Shown here: positions 1-7,426 of the stretch, one piece after another
Numbering within the stretch: the stretch's first letter is position 1
How the letters are laid out: each line of letters opens with the position of its first letter
NCBI GenBank assembly: GCA_047602305.1
Contig: JASGHO010000001.1
Location: 3,100,001-3,164,000 of the forward strand
DNA length: 64,000 bases
Direction of reading: 5' to 3'
From: Ancrocorticia sp047602305
GTDB taxonomy: Bacteria > Actinomycetota > Actinomycetes > Actinomycetales > Actinomycetaceae
Program-made: the position numbers and the translations under genes
Notes under the pieces: generated by a model
Database searches by the model: none
Seen by the model: only the letters and a program-made list of their open reading frames with translations
Told to the model about the DNA's origin: nothing

Positions 1-50
1 ATGGCTACGACGAGCGGCCCGGTTGCTGGATTCACGGTTTCTGTGGTCAT
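1..50 (-). CDS. Possible 5' end of a truncated leftward gene
   Basis: An ATG at 48-50 on the minus strand opens a frame that runs off the window edge and reads MTTETVNPATGPLVVA. A purine-rich AGAGAG stretch lies just upstream of it (plus-strand 54-62). It would be divergent from menC, so it could be another menaquinone gene, but sixteen residues are too few to name a family. The absence of any stop and the plausible ribosome site are the only support. Confidence 0.4.
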   Translation of the reverse strand, partial: MTTETVNPATGPLVVA

Positions 51-238
51 GGTGTCTCTCTTCGACGTTGAAACGACACTACCCGGAGCGTCCCTGCCCC
101 GGGCGCGGCGCCGAACTGCGCCACTAACAAAAAGTATCAACGAAAACGTTGATTTCCACAATGAAACTGTGAAACTTGCTCGTGAAAGTATTCTCAGAAC
201 CAAACTGAAATGTTTCTCAGGAACCGCGCCTCTACACT
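51..238. promoter_or_regulatory. Divergent intergenic region upstream of menC
   Basis: This 188-base stretch separates the possible leftward gene from menC. The part from about 125 to 225 is clearly more AT-rich than the flanks, as expected for promoters. No confident -35/-10 pair or operator could be assigned. Confidence 0.4.
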
Positions 239-1546
239 GTGTACGTGAAGGATTTGCAGGAGCCGGTTACGGTGGAGATTCCAGCCGAGCGCTGGTCCAG
301 CCGGGCGCGCGAGTGGCTGGAGAGCCGCCGCATCGATCGAGTCGTGGCGTTCGACGTCCAACTCACCACCATGTTCCGCGGAGTGCGCGCACGCCGCGGA
401 ATTCTGCTGCACGGCCCCGGTGGCTGGGGCGAGTGCGCACCCTTCGCCGAATACGACCCGGCCGAATCCGCACTGTGGCTCCGCAGTGCCGCGGAAGCCG
501 CGACTCACGGAATCGAGATTCCTGCGGCCCGCGAGTCCGTCCCCACCCGCGCCGCCGCCAACTCCGTCCGTACTACTCGCGAGTCCGTCCCCGCCCGCGC
601 GGCCACGCACCCCTTCAGCCCGGCCCGCGATTCCCTACCGATCTTCTCCTCCCGCGAGTCCATCCCCGTCAACGTCACCATCCCCGTGGTCCCCCCGCAG
701 GACGCCGCTGCCCGGGCCCGTGCCGCCCACTGCGCCACAGCTAAGATCAAAGTCGCCGACCCTCGCTCCACCCTCCGCCAGGATTGGGACCGGATTCGCG
801 CGGTCTCCGACGTTCTCGCCAACGAGTTTGGGGAGGCAGCCCGCGTCCGCATTGACGTCAACGGCAAGTGGACGCGCGACGAAGCGCTCGCGGCCATCAA
901 CTTCCTCGCCGAAGCCGCCGCGCCGGTGGGAGGTTTCGAGTACGTCGAGCAGCCGTGCATGGCCGTCGAGGATCTCGCGTGGGTGCGCGCCCGAACCTCC
1001 ATTCCCATCGCTGCGGACGAATCGATCCGCCGCGCCGAGGACCCCTTCCGGGTGGTCGAACTGGAAGCCGCCGACGTCGCCGTCGTCAAAGTCGCCCCCC
1101 TCGGCGGAGTCCGCCGCGCCCTCGAACTCGCGAACGAACTGCCGATCCCCGTCGTTGTTTCGTCAGCCATCGACACATCCATCGGACTCGCCGCCGGGGT
1201 TGCGCTCGCGGCGGCGCTCCCGGCACTTCCGCACGCCTGCGGGTTGGACACGCAGCGGCTCCTCGTCGGCGACGTCGCGGGCCCGCTAGTTTCCTCCGCT
1301 GGCGCACTGAGCCTCGCGGACGCGCGCCGGATCGCTGCGGGAGAGTTGTTGGGTGGTCGGCTCGTGGGTGACGAAATGCCGCCGTCGTTCGACGCAAACA
1401 TTTCGAACGACGACGGCGCCACCGCCCCAGGTACTCGGGTCGGCTCAGGTAGTCGACCCGACCCAACTACTCGCCCCGCCCCAGCTGACCTGGTCGACGC
1501 GTGGGTGGCGCGAACGGAAGCGATGATGAACCAGGATGTGGCGTGA
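239..1546 (+). CDS. menC: o-Succinylbenzoate synthase (MenC)
   Basis: MenC dehydrates SHCHC to o-succinylbenzoate in cytoplasmic menaquinone synthesis. The enolase-superfamily barrel is intact: KIK with the catalytic lysines, metal ligands in RIDVNGKW, EYVEQP and AADESI, and the second catalytic lysine in VVKVAPLGG. The product is 435 residues, well above the usual 320-370, because of an insert at residues 97-143 made of repeated R-E-S-V-P units and a polar tail after about residue 385. GTG 239 is used; GTG 245 and GTG 272 are alternatives, the last having a better placed GGAG. The stop overlaps the menD start (GTGA), so the two are translationally coupled. Confidence 0.9.
   Translation: MYVKDLQEPVTVEIPAERWSSRAREWLESRRIDRVVAFDVQLTTMFRGVRARRGILLHGPGGWGECAPFAEYDPAESALWLRSAAEAATHGIEIPAARESVPTRAAANSVRTTRESVPARAATHPFSPARDSLPIFSSRESIPVNVTIPVVPPQDAAARARAAHCATAKIKVADPRSTLRQDWDRIRAVSDVLANEFGEAARVRIDVNGKWTRDEALAAINFLAEAAAPVGGFEYVEQPCMAVEDLAWVRARTSIPIAADESIRRAEDPFRVVELEAADVAVVKVAPLGGVRRALELANELPIPVVVSSAIDTSIGLAAGVALAAALPALPHACGLDTQRLLVGDVAGPLVSSAGALSLADARRIAAGELLGGRLVGDEMPPSFDANISNDDGATAPGTRVGSGSRPDPTTRPAPADLVDAWVARTEAMMNQDVA
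530..673 (+). repeat. 48-bp-period in-frame tandem repeat inside menC
   Basis: Units begin at 530, 578 and 626, exactly 48 bases (16 codons) apart, with a further partial unit at 653. Each starts with a cgcgagtccgtcccc-like core encoding R-E/D-S-V/L-P. The repeat lies between the N-terminal capping domain and the catalytic barrel, so copy-number change would keep the reading frame. Confidence 0.75.
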
Positions 1547-3828
1547 GTACCAAAAACGTGAGTGCTGACAACAGGAGCGCAGAGGACTTGGGTACTGAAG
1601 AAACGACCGGCCGCAGGAACGCGAGCAGCGCAACCGGCCGCAGGAACGCGAGCAACAGGGGCAGTGACATCGTCCTTGAAAACCCATCCATCGTCCTCGC
1701 GACCACCATCCTCACCTCTCTCATCAGCGAGGGCGTGCGCTGGGTCGCCTACTGCCCCGGCTCCCGCGACGCCCCCTTCGGTTACGCGCTCGCGAACCTG
1801 GAGCGGGCCGGCCGCGTTCGTGCCGCCGTCTTCAGCGACGAACGCAGTGCCGGATTCTGGGCCGTCGGGGCCGCAAAAGCACGGCACGAACCGGTCGCCA
1901 TCGTAACCACGTCCGGCACCGCCGCAGCAGAACTCCACCCCGCGCTCGAAGAAGCCTGGTTCCAGTCGCTGCCCATCGTCGCCCTCACCGCCGACCGCCC
2001 GCACGAACTGCGCGGCGTCGGCGCCTCACAAACCACCCACCAGGTCGGAATTTTCGACCGCAGCGTCGTGGTAAGTGACGAGTTGCCCGCCGAATTTCTC
2101 TACGACAACGGCACCCTCGCCCGAGTAGTTGGCCGCGTGCGTCGGATGGTGGCCGCCTCGCGAGGATTCCTCGGGCAAGCCGGGCCGGTGCATTTGAATG
2201 TGGCTTTTCGCGAGCCGTTGGTGCCTGCGGTGGGTGCGTTGGTACCCGCGACAGGTGCAATGGTTGATACAGCGCGGGCGGATTCCGGGGCACCTGACTC
2301 TCATCATGTGAGTTTGTCGGGAGGTGTCCTTTCTTCTGGTGGTTGCACTTCTCAAGGCCCTTCTGACGGATTGATGGATGCTGTTTCTGGGGCGCAGGTT
2401 GTCCCGCCTGCGCAGCTTGGTCAGCCCTCATCGGTCATTGCGTCCCGGGTGCGTCATCCGATGTGGGACGAGGTGGTTCAAAGTGGGCTGCGGACTTTGG
2501 TTGTCGCAGGCGACGGAGCCTACTCGGAGGTTGTGGCTGTGGCGGCGAAACGGGGAATTCCGATCATTGCCGAGCCCAGCTCGAATGCGACGGCTGCCCA
2601 GACGTGGATTCCCTACGAGCAGTGGATTGTTCCGCAGCTGGGGGATCGGGTGGAGCAGATCGTGGTGACCGGGCGCCCGACTCTCTCCCGTCCGATTACC
2701 CAGCTTCTTGGTCGGTCGCTAATTCGCAAGATCGTGGTGGCCACGCATCCCGAGTGGGTGGATGTGCACGAGACCGCCGATGTCGTGGTGGCCGGGCTGT
2801 CTGATGATGCCGGGTTTGACGGTTCGGTGGCCGCTGAACGTCGTGACTCGGATGGGAGTAACAACCGGCAAGGTGCCCCGGGAATCGTTCAACATCACGC
2901 CCCGAGAGTCGCAGAAGGTTGCGACTCCGCGGCTCCGGATGCGAACTCGTGGCTGGACGTTTGGCGCGCGGCGGCAGCTTCCATCGATGAGATTCTGGGC
3001 GAGTCGGCGGACATGACTGATTCGTTTACTGTTGCTCACTTGCCAACGAGCAATGCCCGAGCCGAGAGTGGTGAACCTATGGGGTCGGCTGCTCTATCGG
3101 GTGACCACACCTCTAGCGATCTCACCCTGCTGTCGGCCTGTCGTGCTGTGTGGCGCCACAGTGATTCTGCGCTGCTGTGGCTCGGTGCCTCGAACACTGT
3201 GCGCGGGTTTGACCTGGTAGCCAACCGCCCCGGGCGGGCTGATGTCCATTCGAACCGCGGGCTGGCAGGGATCGATGGAACCATAGCGTCGGCGCTCGGC
3301 CTCGCGATGGCGAGCGGGCGCCCGGTGCGCGCAATCATGGGCGATATGACCTTCGCCTACGATCTCTCTTCCTTGGCCCAGCGCCCGGAGCTGCCGGATG
3401 CTACTCCTGCGGCTCTTGGTAAATCTGAGAGCACTCCGCAAGTTACTCGGACGCCGGGCGTGCATGCTGCGCCACAAACAACCACCTCTGGCGAATCGAG
3501 CTCCACCACCCCCAACATCCAGGTCATCGTCCTCGACGATTGCGGCGGTTCGATCTTCGCCTCCTTGGAGCACCGCGATGCGGAGCCGGCCATCTACGAG
3601 CGCTTCTTCGCCGCCGCACCCAATGTGGATCCGGTGGCGGCCGCTCGGGCCTGCGGCTGGGAAGCCCGCAAGATCGAAACCCTTGTAGAACTCCATGAAG
3701 CGCTCGTGGCCCCCATCATGGGCCGCTCGCTGCTCCACCTCAGAATCCCACGCCCCTCCGCCCAGCTCGATGCGGCCCGCACGGCCGCTGCCAACGCGGT
3801 TGCCGAGGCCCTCGGTCAGATCTCGTAG
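1543..3828 (+). CDS. menD: SEPHCHC synthase (MenD)
   Basis: MenD is the ThDP-dependent enzyme joining isochorismate and 2-oxoglutarate in menaquinone synthesis. Recognisable parts are the catalytic-Glu segment SDERSAGFWAVGAAKA, the TTSGTAAAELHPALEEA stretch, and the ThDP/metal region GDMTFAYDLSSL followed by VIVLDDCGGSIF. The GTG at 1543 overlaps the menC stop and follows an AGGA. The protein is about 761 residues against the usual 550-590. The excess lies in several Ser/Gly/Ala-rich inserts, roughly at 2240-2430, 2830-2940, 3010-3115 and 3390-3520, placed between conserved blocks. The 3' end overlaps the convergent ABC gene by 13 bases. Confidence 0.9.
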   Translation: MSTKNVSADNRSAEDLGTEETTGRRNASSATGRRNASNRGSDIVLENPSIVLATTILTSLISEGVRWVAYCPGSRDAPFGYALANLERAGRVRAAVFSDERSAGFWAVGAAKARHEPVAIVTTSGTAAAELHPALEEAWFQSLPIVALTADRPHELRGVGASQTTHQVGIFDRSVVVSDELPAEFLYDNGTLARVVGRVRRMVAASRGFLGQAGPVHLNVAFREPLVPAVGALVPATGAMVDTARADSGAPDSHHVSLSGGVLSSGGCTSQGPSDGLMDAVSGAQVVPPAQLGQPSSVIASRVRHPMWDEVVQSGLRTLVVAGDGAYSEVVAVAAKRGIPIIAEPSSNATAAQTWIPYEQWIVPQLGDRVEQIVVTGRPTLSRPITQLLGRSLIRKIVVATHPEWVDVHETADVVVAGLSDDAGFDGSVAAERRDSDGSNNRQGAPGIVQHHAPRVAEGCDSAAPDANSWLDVWRAAAASIDEILGESADMTDSFTVAHLPTSNARAESGEPMGSAALSGDHTSSDLTLLSACRAVWRHSDSALLWLGASNTVRGFDLVANRPGRADVHSNRGLAGIDGTIASALGLAMASGRPVRAIMGDMTFAYDLSSLAQRPELPDATPAALGKSESTPQVTRTPGVHAAPQTTTSGESSSTTPNIQVIVLDDCGGSIFASLEHRDAEPAIYERFFAAAPNVDPVAAARACGWEARKIETLVELHEALVAPIMGRSLLHLRIPRPSAQLDAARTAAANAVAEALGQIS

Positions 3829-4607
3829 CTGCCCTTGTCTTCCTTCTCGCGTTCGAAGCTGAAGATATCGAGGAACTTCTGGGCGCGCTCGGTCTTCGGC
3901 GCCGCGAAGAACTCGGTGGCCGGCCCCTGCTCTACGATCTTGCCAGCGTCCATGAAGATGACTCGGTCAGCCACAGCGGCCGCAAACTGCATCTCGTGGG
4001 TGACGATGAGCATGGTCATGCCTTCCTTCGCCAACCCGGCCACCACGTCGAGAACTTCGCGTACCATCTCCGGGTCCAGTGAGGCGGTCACCTCGTCGAG
4101 GAGCAGCACTTCCGGCTGCATCATGAGGGCGCGCACGATCGCGACGCGCTGCTTCTGCCCGCCGGAGAGCTGACGCGGATATGAATCGCCGCGGTCTCCC
4201 AGCCCAACCCGCTCCAACAACTCCTGCGCGCGCCCGCGAGCGACCTCGCGATCCTCTTTGAGGACCTTGAGAGGCGCGAGCAGCAGGTTGTCCATGACGC
4301 TCAAATGCGGGAACAGCTCGTAGCTCTGGAACACCATGCCCACGCGCTGGCGCACCTTGTTCCACGCCTGCGAGCCGGATACCGCATCACCGGCAATGAC
4401 CTGCCCATCCAGCGCGATGTTCCCGCCCTGAATCTCTTCGAGTCCGTTCACGCACCGCAACATCGTCGACTTACCGCACCCCGACGGCCCGATGACGGCA
4501 AGAACCTCACTCTTGGACACGGACAGGCTCACCTTGTCCAGGACCAGGCGGTCGCCGTCGTAAATCTTCACAACGTCCTGCAACTCCAGAACCGTGAAAT
4601 CCTTCAT
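3816..4607 (-). CDS. Polar amino-acid ABC transporter ATP-binding protein
   Basis: This is the cytoplasmic ATPase of an amino-acid importer (GlnQ/HisP family, 263 residues). It shows Walker A GPSGCGKST, Q-loop VFQSYELFPH, signature LSGGQKQRVAIVRAL, Walker B VLLLDEVTASLDPE and switch His in IVTHEM. ATG 4607 is preceded by GGGAGG. It is the last gene of a four-gene minus-strand unit (binding protein, two permeases, ATPase). The substrate cannot be read from the ATPase. Confidence 0.9.
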   Translation of the reverse strand: MKDFTVLELQDVVKIYDGDRLVLDKVSLSVSKSEVLAVIGPSGCGKSTMLRCVNGLEEIQGGNIALDGQVIAGDAVSGSQAWNKVRQRVGMVFQSYELFPHLSVMDNLLLAPLKVLKEDREVARGRAQELLERVGLGDRGDSYPRQLSGGQKQRVAIVRALMMQPEVLLLDEVTASLDPEMVREVLDVVAGLAKEGMTMLIVTHEMQFAAAVADRVIFMDAGKIVEQGPATEFFAAPKTERAQKFLDIFSFEREKEDKGSYEI

Positions 4608-4661
4608 TGAAACCTCCCTGGTTTCGTCATTGCTCTCGTCATTGCTCGCTTCAACTCATCG

Positions 4662-4724
4662 ACATCTGCCCTTAGTGCTGGATATCGCCCGTACGAGGGC
4701 GATATCCAGCACTAAGGGCAGTTT
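4662..4724. repeat. Family A palindrome, copy 1 (perfect 25-bp arms)
   Basis: Arms at 4666-4690 and 4697-4721 are perfectly complementary over 25 bases around a 6-base loop. The flanks (gacatctgccctta and taagggcagtt) recur at 23,624-23,684 and 24,604-24,671. It lies between the ATPase and permease genes of one operon, where an RNA hairpin could lower ATPase expression. Confidence 0.85.
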
Positions 4725-4742
4725 TCGACGACGACGTCGCCC

Positions 4743-4778
4743 CGCCAGCGTCCGCAACCCCGCCAGCGTCCGCAACCC
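4743..4778. repeat. 18-bp tandem repeat, two copies
   Basis: Two identical copies of an 18-base unit (cgccagcgtccgcaaccc) lie immediately downstream of the permease stop at 4785. It is noncoding and probably a replication-slippage product. Confidence 0.7.
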
Positions 4779-4784
4779 CGCCAC

Positions 4785-5462
4785 CTAAGCCGCCCACTTC
4801 TTCTCCAACCTGCGCGCGGCGAGTGCCAGCGGGTAGCAGATGATGAAGTAGAGCAGGAAAATGACGCCGTAGATCCACAGCGCAGCGTCCGGTACTTCGA
4901 AACGGTTGGCGTCGATGATTTGCTGGCCCACCTTGAGCGCCTCGACCACCCCGATGAGCGCCACCAACGTGGTGGTTTTGATCATGCGCGTCGCCAGGTT
5001 GATGGAGAGCGGTGCCAGCCGCCGGATGGTCTGCGGCAGGATGATGTAGCGGTACTGCTGCGGCACCGATAACCCCAGCGCCGCCCCGCTTTGATACTGA
5101 TGCGCCGGAATTGAGGACAACGCCCCACGCACCAGGTCGCCCATTTCGGCGGCGCCCCACAGCGAGAACACCACCACGGCAGACACCTCGCCGCTGAGAT
5201 TGATCCCTGCGCTGCGCGAGAGCCCGAAGAACACGATGAAGAGCAGCACCAGCTGCGGCATGATGCGGATGAACTCCAGGTAGAAGCGCATCACCCAACG
5301 CACTACCCGGTTCTTCGACATCATCGCGATACCCACGAAGACCCCGAGAATTCCGCCGAAGAGCAGCGAGAGCCCGGCGATACGGATTGTCACCCACAGC
5401 CCGCCGAGCAGACGGACGAAGTTCTGCCCTTCGAACAGGACGCTAATTCCCAAATCCTGCAT
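4785..5462 (-). CDS. Amino-acid ABC transporter permease (HisM/GlnP family)
   Basis: This 225-residue membrane protein has about five hydrophobic segments and the family's EFIRIMPQLVLLF segment near residue 64. The EAA loop reads GAALGLSVPQQYRYIILPQTIRR and contacts the ATPase. Its ATG at 5462 lies 20 bases inside the end of the preceding permease gene, so the two are coupled. It should form a heterodimeric channel with the product of 5443-6102. Confidence 0.88.
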   Translation of the reverse strand: MQDLGISVLFEGQNFVRLLGGLWVTIRIAGLSLLFGGILGVFVGIAMMSKNRVVRWVMRFYLEFIRIMPQLVLLFIVFFGLSRSAGINLSGEVSAVVVFSLWGAAEMGDLVRGALSSIPAHQYQSGAALGLSVPQQYRYIILPQTIRRLAPLSINLATRMIKTTTLVALIGVVEALKVGQQIIDANRFEVPDAALWIYGVIFLLYFIICYPLALAARRLEKKWAA

Positions 5463-6102
5463 GGCGCATCCTCCTCTCGATGCGTGCCGCGATCAGCGAG
5501 ATCGGCAGCAGAATGATCATGTAGAACACCACCAGCAGCCCGAGCGCGTACCACGTGTTGTAGTCGGAGCCGATGATGTCCTTGGTGACGAACATCAGGT
5601 CCGGCAGCGCGATGATGGACACCACAGACGTCTCCTTGATGAGGAAAATGATGTTCGCGGTGATGCCGGGCAGGGCGGTCGCGAGCGCCTGGGGGAGGAG
5701 GACGTACCGGATCGCGGTCGACGTCGTCATTCCCAAACTCAGCGCCGACTCCATCTGAATCTTGTCCACCGCGTCGATTCCCGAGCGGAACGCCTCGGCC
5801 ATGTACGAGCCGCCCAGGAACGTCAGACCGATGATCGCGCACAGTTCCGAGGACCACACGATCCCGAGTTTGGGCAGGCCGAAGTAGATGAAAAAGAGTT
5901 GCACCAGCAGCGGCGTGTTGCGGGAGAGTTCGATAAAGAGGCCGACGACGGCGCGCGCCACCGGTACGCGAAGATACTGGACGAGCGCACAGAACAAGCC
6001 CAGGACCAGCGAATAGACGATCCCGAAGGCGGCGATGCGCAGGGTCAGCCAGGTGGCGTCGATGTAGAGAGGAACATACTCTGCGATGAGGTCAAAGTTC
6101 AT
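5443..6102 (-). CDS. Amino-acid ABC transporter permease (HisQ/GlnP family)
   Basis: The second permease of the importer has 219 residues from ATG 6102 (MNFDLIAEYVP). It carries the family segment FIELSRNTPLLVQLFF and the EAA loop SALSLGMTTSTAIRYVLLPQ. The frame stays open 24 codons further upstream, but that extension is hydrophilic and unlike the family. No strong Shine-Dalgarno is seen, so translation may depend on the upstream binding-protein gene. Confidence 0.86.
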   Translation of the reverse strand: MNFDLIAEYVPLYIDATWLTLRIAAFGIVYSLVLGLFCALVQYLRVPVARAVVGLFIELSRNTPLLVQLFFIYFGLPKLGIVWSSELCAIIGLTFLGGSYMAEAFRSGIDAVDKIQMESALSLGMTTSTAIRYVLLPQALATALPGITANIIFLIKETSVVSIIALPDLMFVTKDIIGSDYNTWYALGLLVVFYMIILLPISLIAARIERRMRHAGFGN

Positions 6103-6205
6103 GGGTGCCGTTTCTGGGACACGAGGAGTTCGGACGTGAGACGCGGGCGTAGGCGAGCGCCTGGCGCTGCCCATTTTTCGACGGGCTTAGAGAGCGCGCC
6201 CACGA

Positions 6206-6253
6206 CATGGCAGTTGCCCACCGCGCGCGGGGCAACGGTGGGCAACTGCCATG
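6206..6253. terminator. Perfect 18-bp inverted repeat after the binding-protein gene
   Basis: Arms 6206-6223 and 6236-6253 match perfectly over 18 bases with a 12-base loop, and there is no T-run. It sits between the binding-protein stop and the permease start within one operon. This is the classic place for a hairpin that stabilises the upstream mRNA or causes partial termination, so that binding protein exceeds permease. Confidence 0.75.
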
Positions 6254-6264
6254 ATTCTCAAGCG

Positions 6265-7149
6265 TTACTTCTTAACGACTCCGCCTTCAACGACGAGTTC
6301 GTCAGGGTTGACATCCTCGCCGTAGACGGGCTTGAGCGTCTTCTCGTAGGCGTTGTGGAAGAAGTTCTCCGGTGCCAGCTCGGTGAGCTCGTTGTTGAGC
6401 CAGTCGAGCAGCGAAGTGTTGCCCTTCTTCACCGCGGCGGCAATGGTGTCCGGGTCGCCGAGCGAGGTGATTCCGGTGGTGAAGCCGGGATTGGACTTGG
6501 CCCAGGCGAGAGCCTCGGTGTTGTCGGTCAGCCAGGCGTCGCCACGGCCATCCAGCAGGGCGCTGGTGACTTCGGTGTACTGCTCGTACTTCTGAATGTC
6601 GGCGTCCGGGTAGTTGGCGTCCAGGTAGGACTCGGCGGTGGTGCCGCGTACGATGAGGAGCTTCTTGCCCTCGAACTGGTCGGCGGAGGTGATGAGCGCC
6701 TTGTCCGGGCTGACCACGCCGAGCGATACCTGCATGTATGGGTTGACGAAATCAACCTTCTCGGCGCGTTCGGGCGTCACGGTGAAGTTGGCGAGGATGA
6801 CGTCCACCTTGTCCGATTCGAGGAACTCGACGCGGGCAGCGGCTTCCACCGGAACCCATTCGACCTCAACGCCCAAGTCCTCGCCGATGCGCTTGCCGTA
6901 CTCGATGTCATAGCCAGCGTACTCGCCGGAGGAATCGACGGAGCCGAAGGGGGCCTTGTCCGAGAAGACGCCGATGCGAATGGTGCCGTCTTCCTGAATC
7001 TGCTCGACGGTGCGGCCGGCTGCGGCGCTTCCTGACGAGGCGGAATCGGTGGAGCCCGAGCTGTCGGAGTTGTTGGAACCGCAGGCGGAGAGGGTCAGAG
7101 CGGCGGCCGCGAGGCCGGCGGCGATCTTGGTGAAACGTGGCAGAGCCAT
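6265..7149 (-). CDS. Amino-acid ABC transporter substrate-binding lipoprotein
   Basis: This is a family-3 solute-binding protein of 294 residues. The N-terminus is a lipoprotein signal with lipobox LSAC (Cys23), followed by a Ser/Gly-rich tether to about residue 45. The binding fold begins at TIRIGVFSDKAPFGSVDSSG, and the family motif GYDIEYGKRIGEDLG is clear. An AAGGAT ribosome site precedes ATG 7149. It is the first gene of the leftward importer operon and should be anchored outside the membrane. Confidence 0.92.
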   Translation of the reverse strand: MALPRFTKIAAGLAAAALTLSACGSNNSDSSGSTDSASSGSAAAGRTVEQIQEDGTIRIGVFSDKAPFGSVDSSGEYAGYDIEYGKRIGEDLGVEVEWVPVEAAARVEFLESDKVDVILANFTVTPERAEKVDFVNPYMQVSLGVVSPDKALITSADQFEGKKLLIVRGTTAESYLDANYPDADIQKYEQYTEVTSALLDGRGDAWLTDNTEALAWAKSNPGFTTGITSLGDPDTIAAAVKKGNTSLLDWLNNELTELAPENFFHNAYEKTLKPVYGEDVNPDELVVEGGVVKK

Positions 7150-7426
7150 GAATGATCCTTGCGTAATGGGTGGGCTGAGGTCGTGGTGTAGGCATGGGTG
7201 AGTATGCGGGCACCAGTAAGTTTTAGGTTACGGATCTAATTCACCTAATCCAACTAGGTTTCAGTGTTTGAGACCTGTATCTACCTGCGGGCGCGGACAT
7301 TATGGGCTCAACACTTCGCCGTGAAAGATTGCCCGACACCTCTCACATGCCGCCGCATATACTGACCATGCACCCGTTTACTGGCCATGCACCCGTTCAA
7401 CGTTGGCGAGGAGTATCGGAATCCAC
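7150..7426. promoter_or_regulatory. Divergent promoter region, importer operon / Hsp90-like gene
   Basis: The region between the two divergent genes contains separated half-sites TTAGGT (7223-7228) and ACCTAA (7243-7248) and a small hairpin at 7256-7276 with 8-bp arms (one G-T pair). These are candidates for regulator or leader elements of the uptake operon. The half-sites resemble halves of a DtxR/IdeR iron box, but the spacing is wrong for one. Confidence 0.35.

Noticed and set aside
1..744. Plus-strand open frame from base 1 through the start of menC
   Set aside because: It overlaps MenC in another frame, is Arg/Pro/His-rich and has no family features; it is a GC-rich shadow.
5461..7035. 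Plus-strand 524-codon frame across the importer operon
   Set aside because: Antisense to permease and binding-protein genes with obvious family motifs; composition is unlike a real protein.
7223..7248. DtxR/IdeR iron box (TTAGGT ... ACCTAA)
   Set aside because: Half-sites are 14 bases apart; a true 19-bp box needs them closer, so only the half-sites were recorded.
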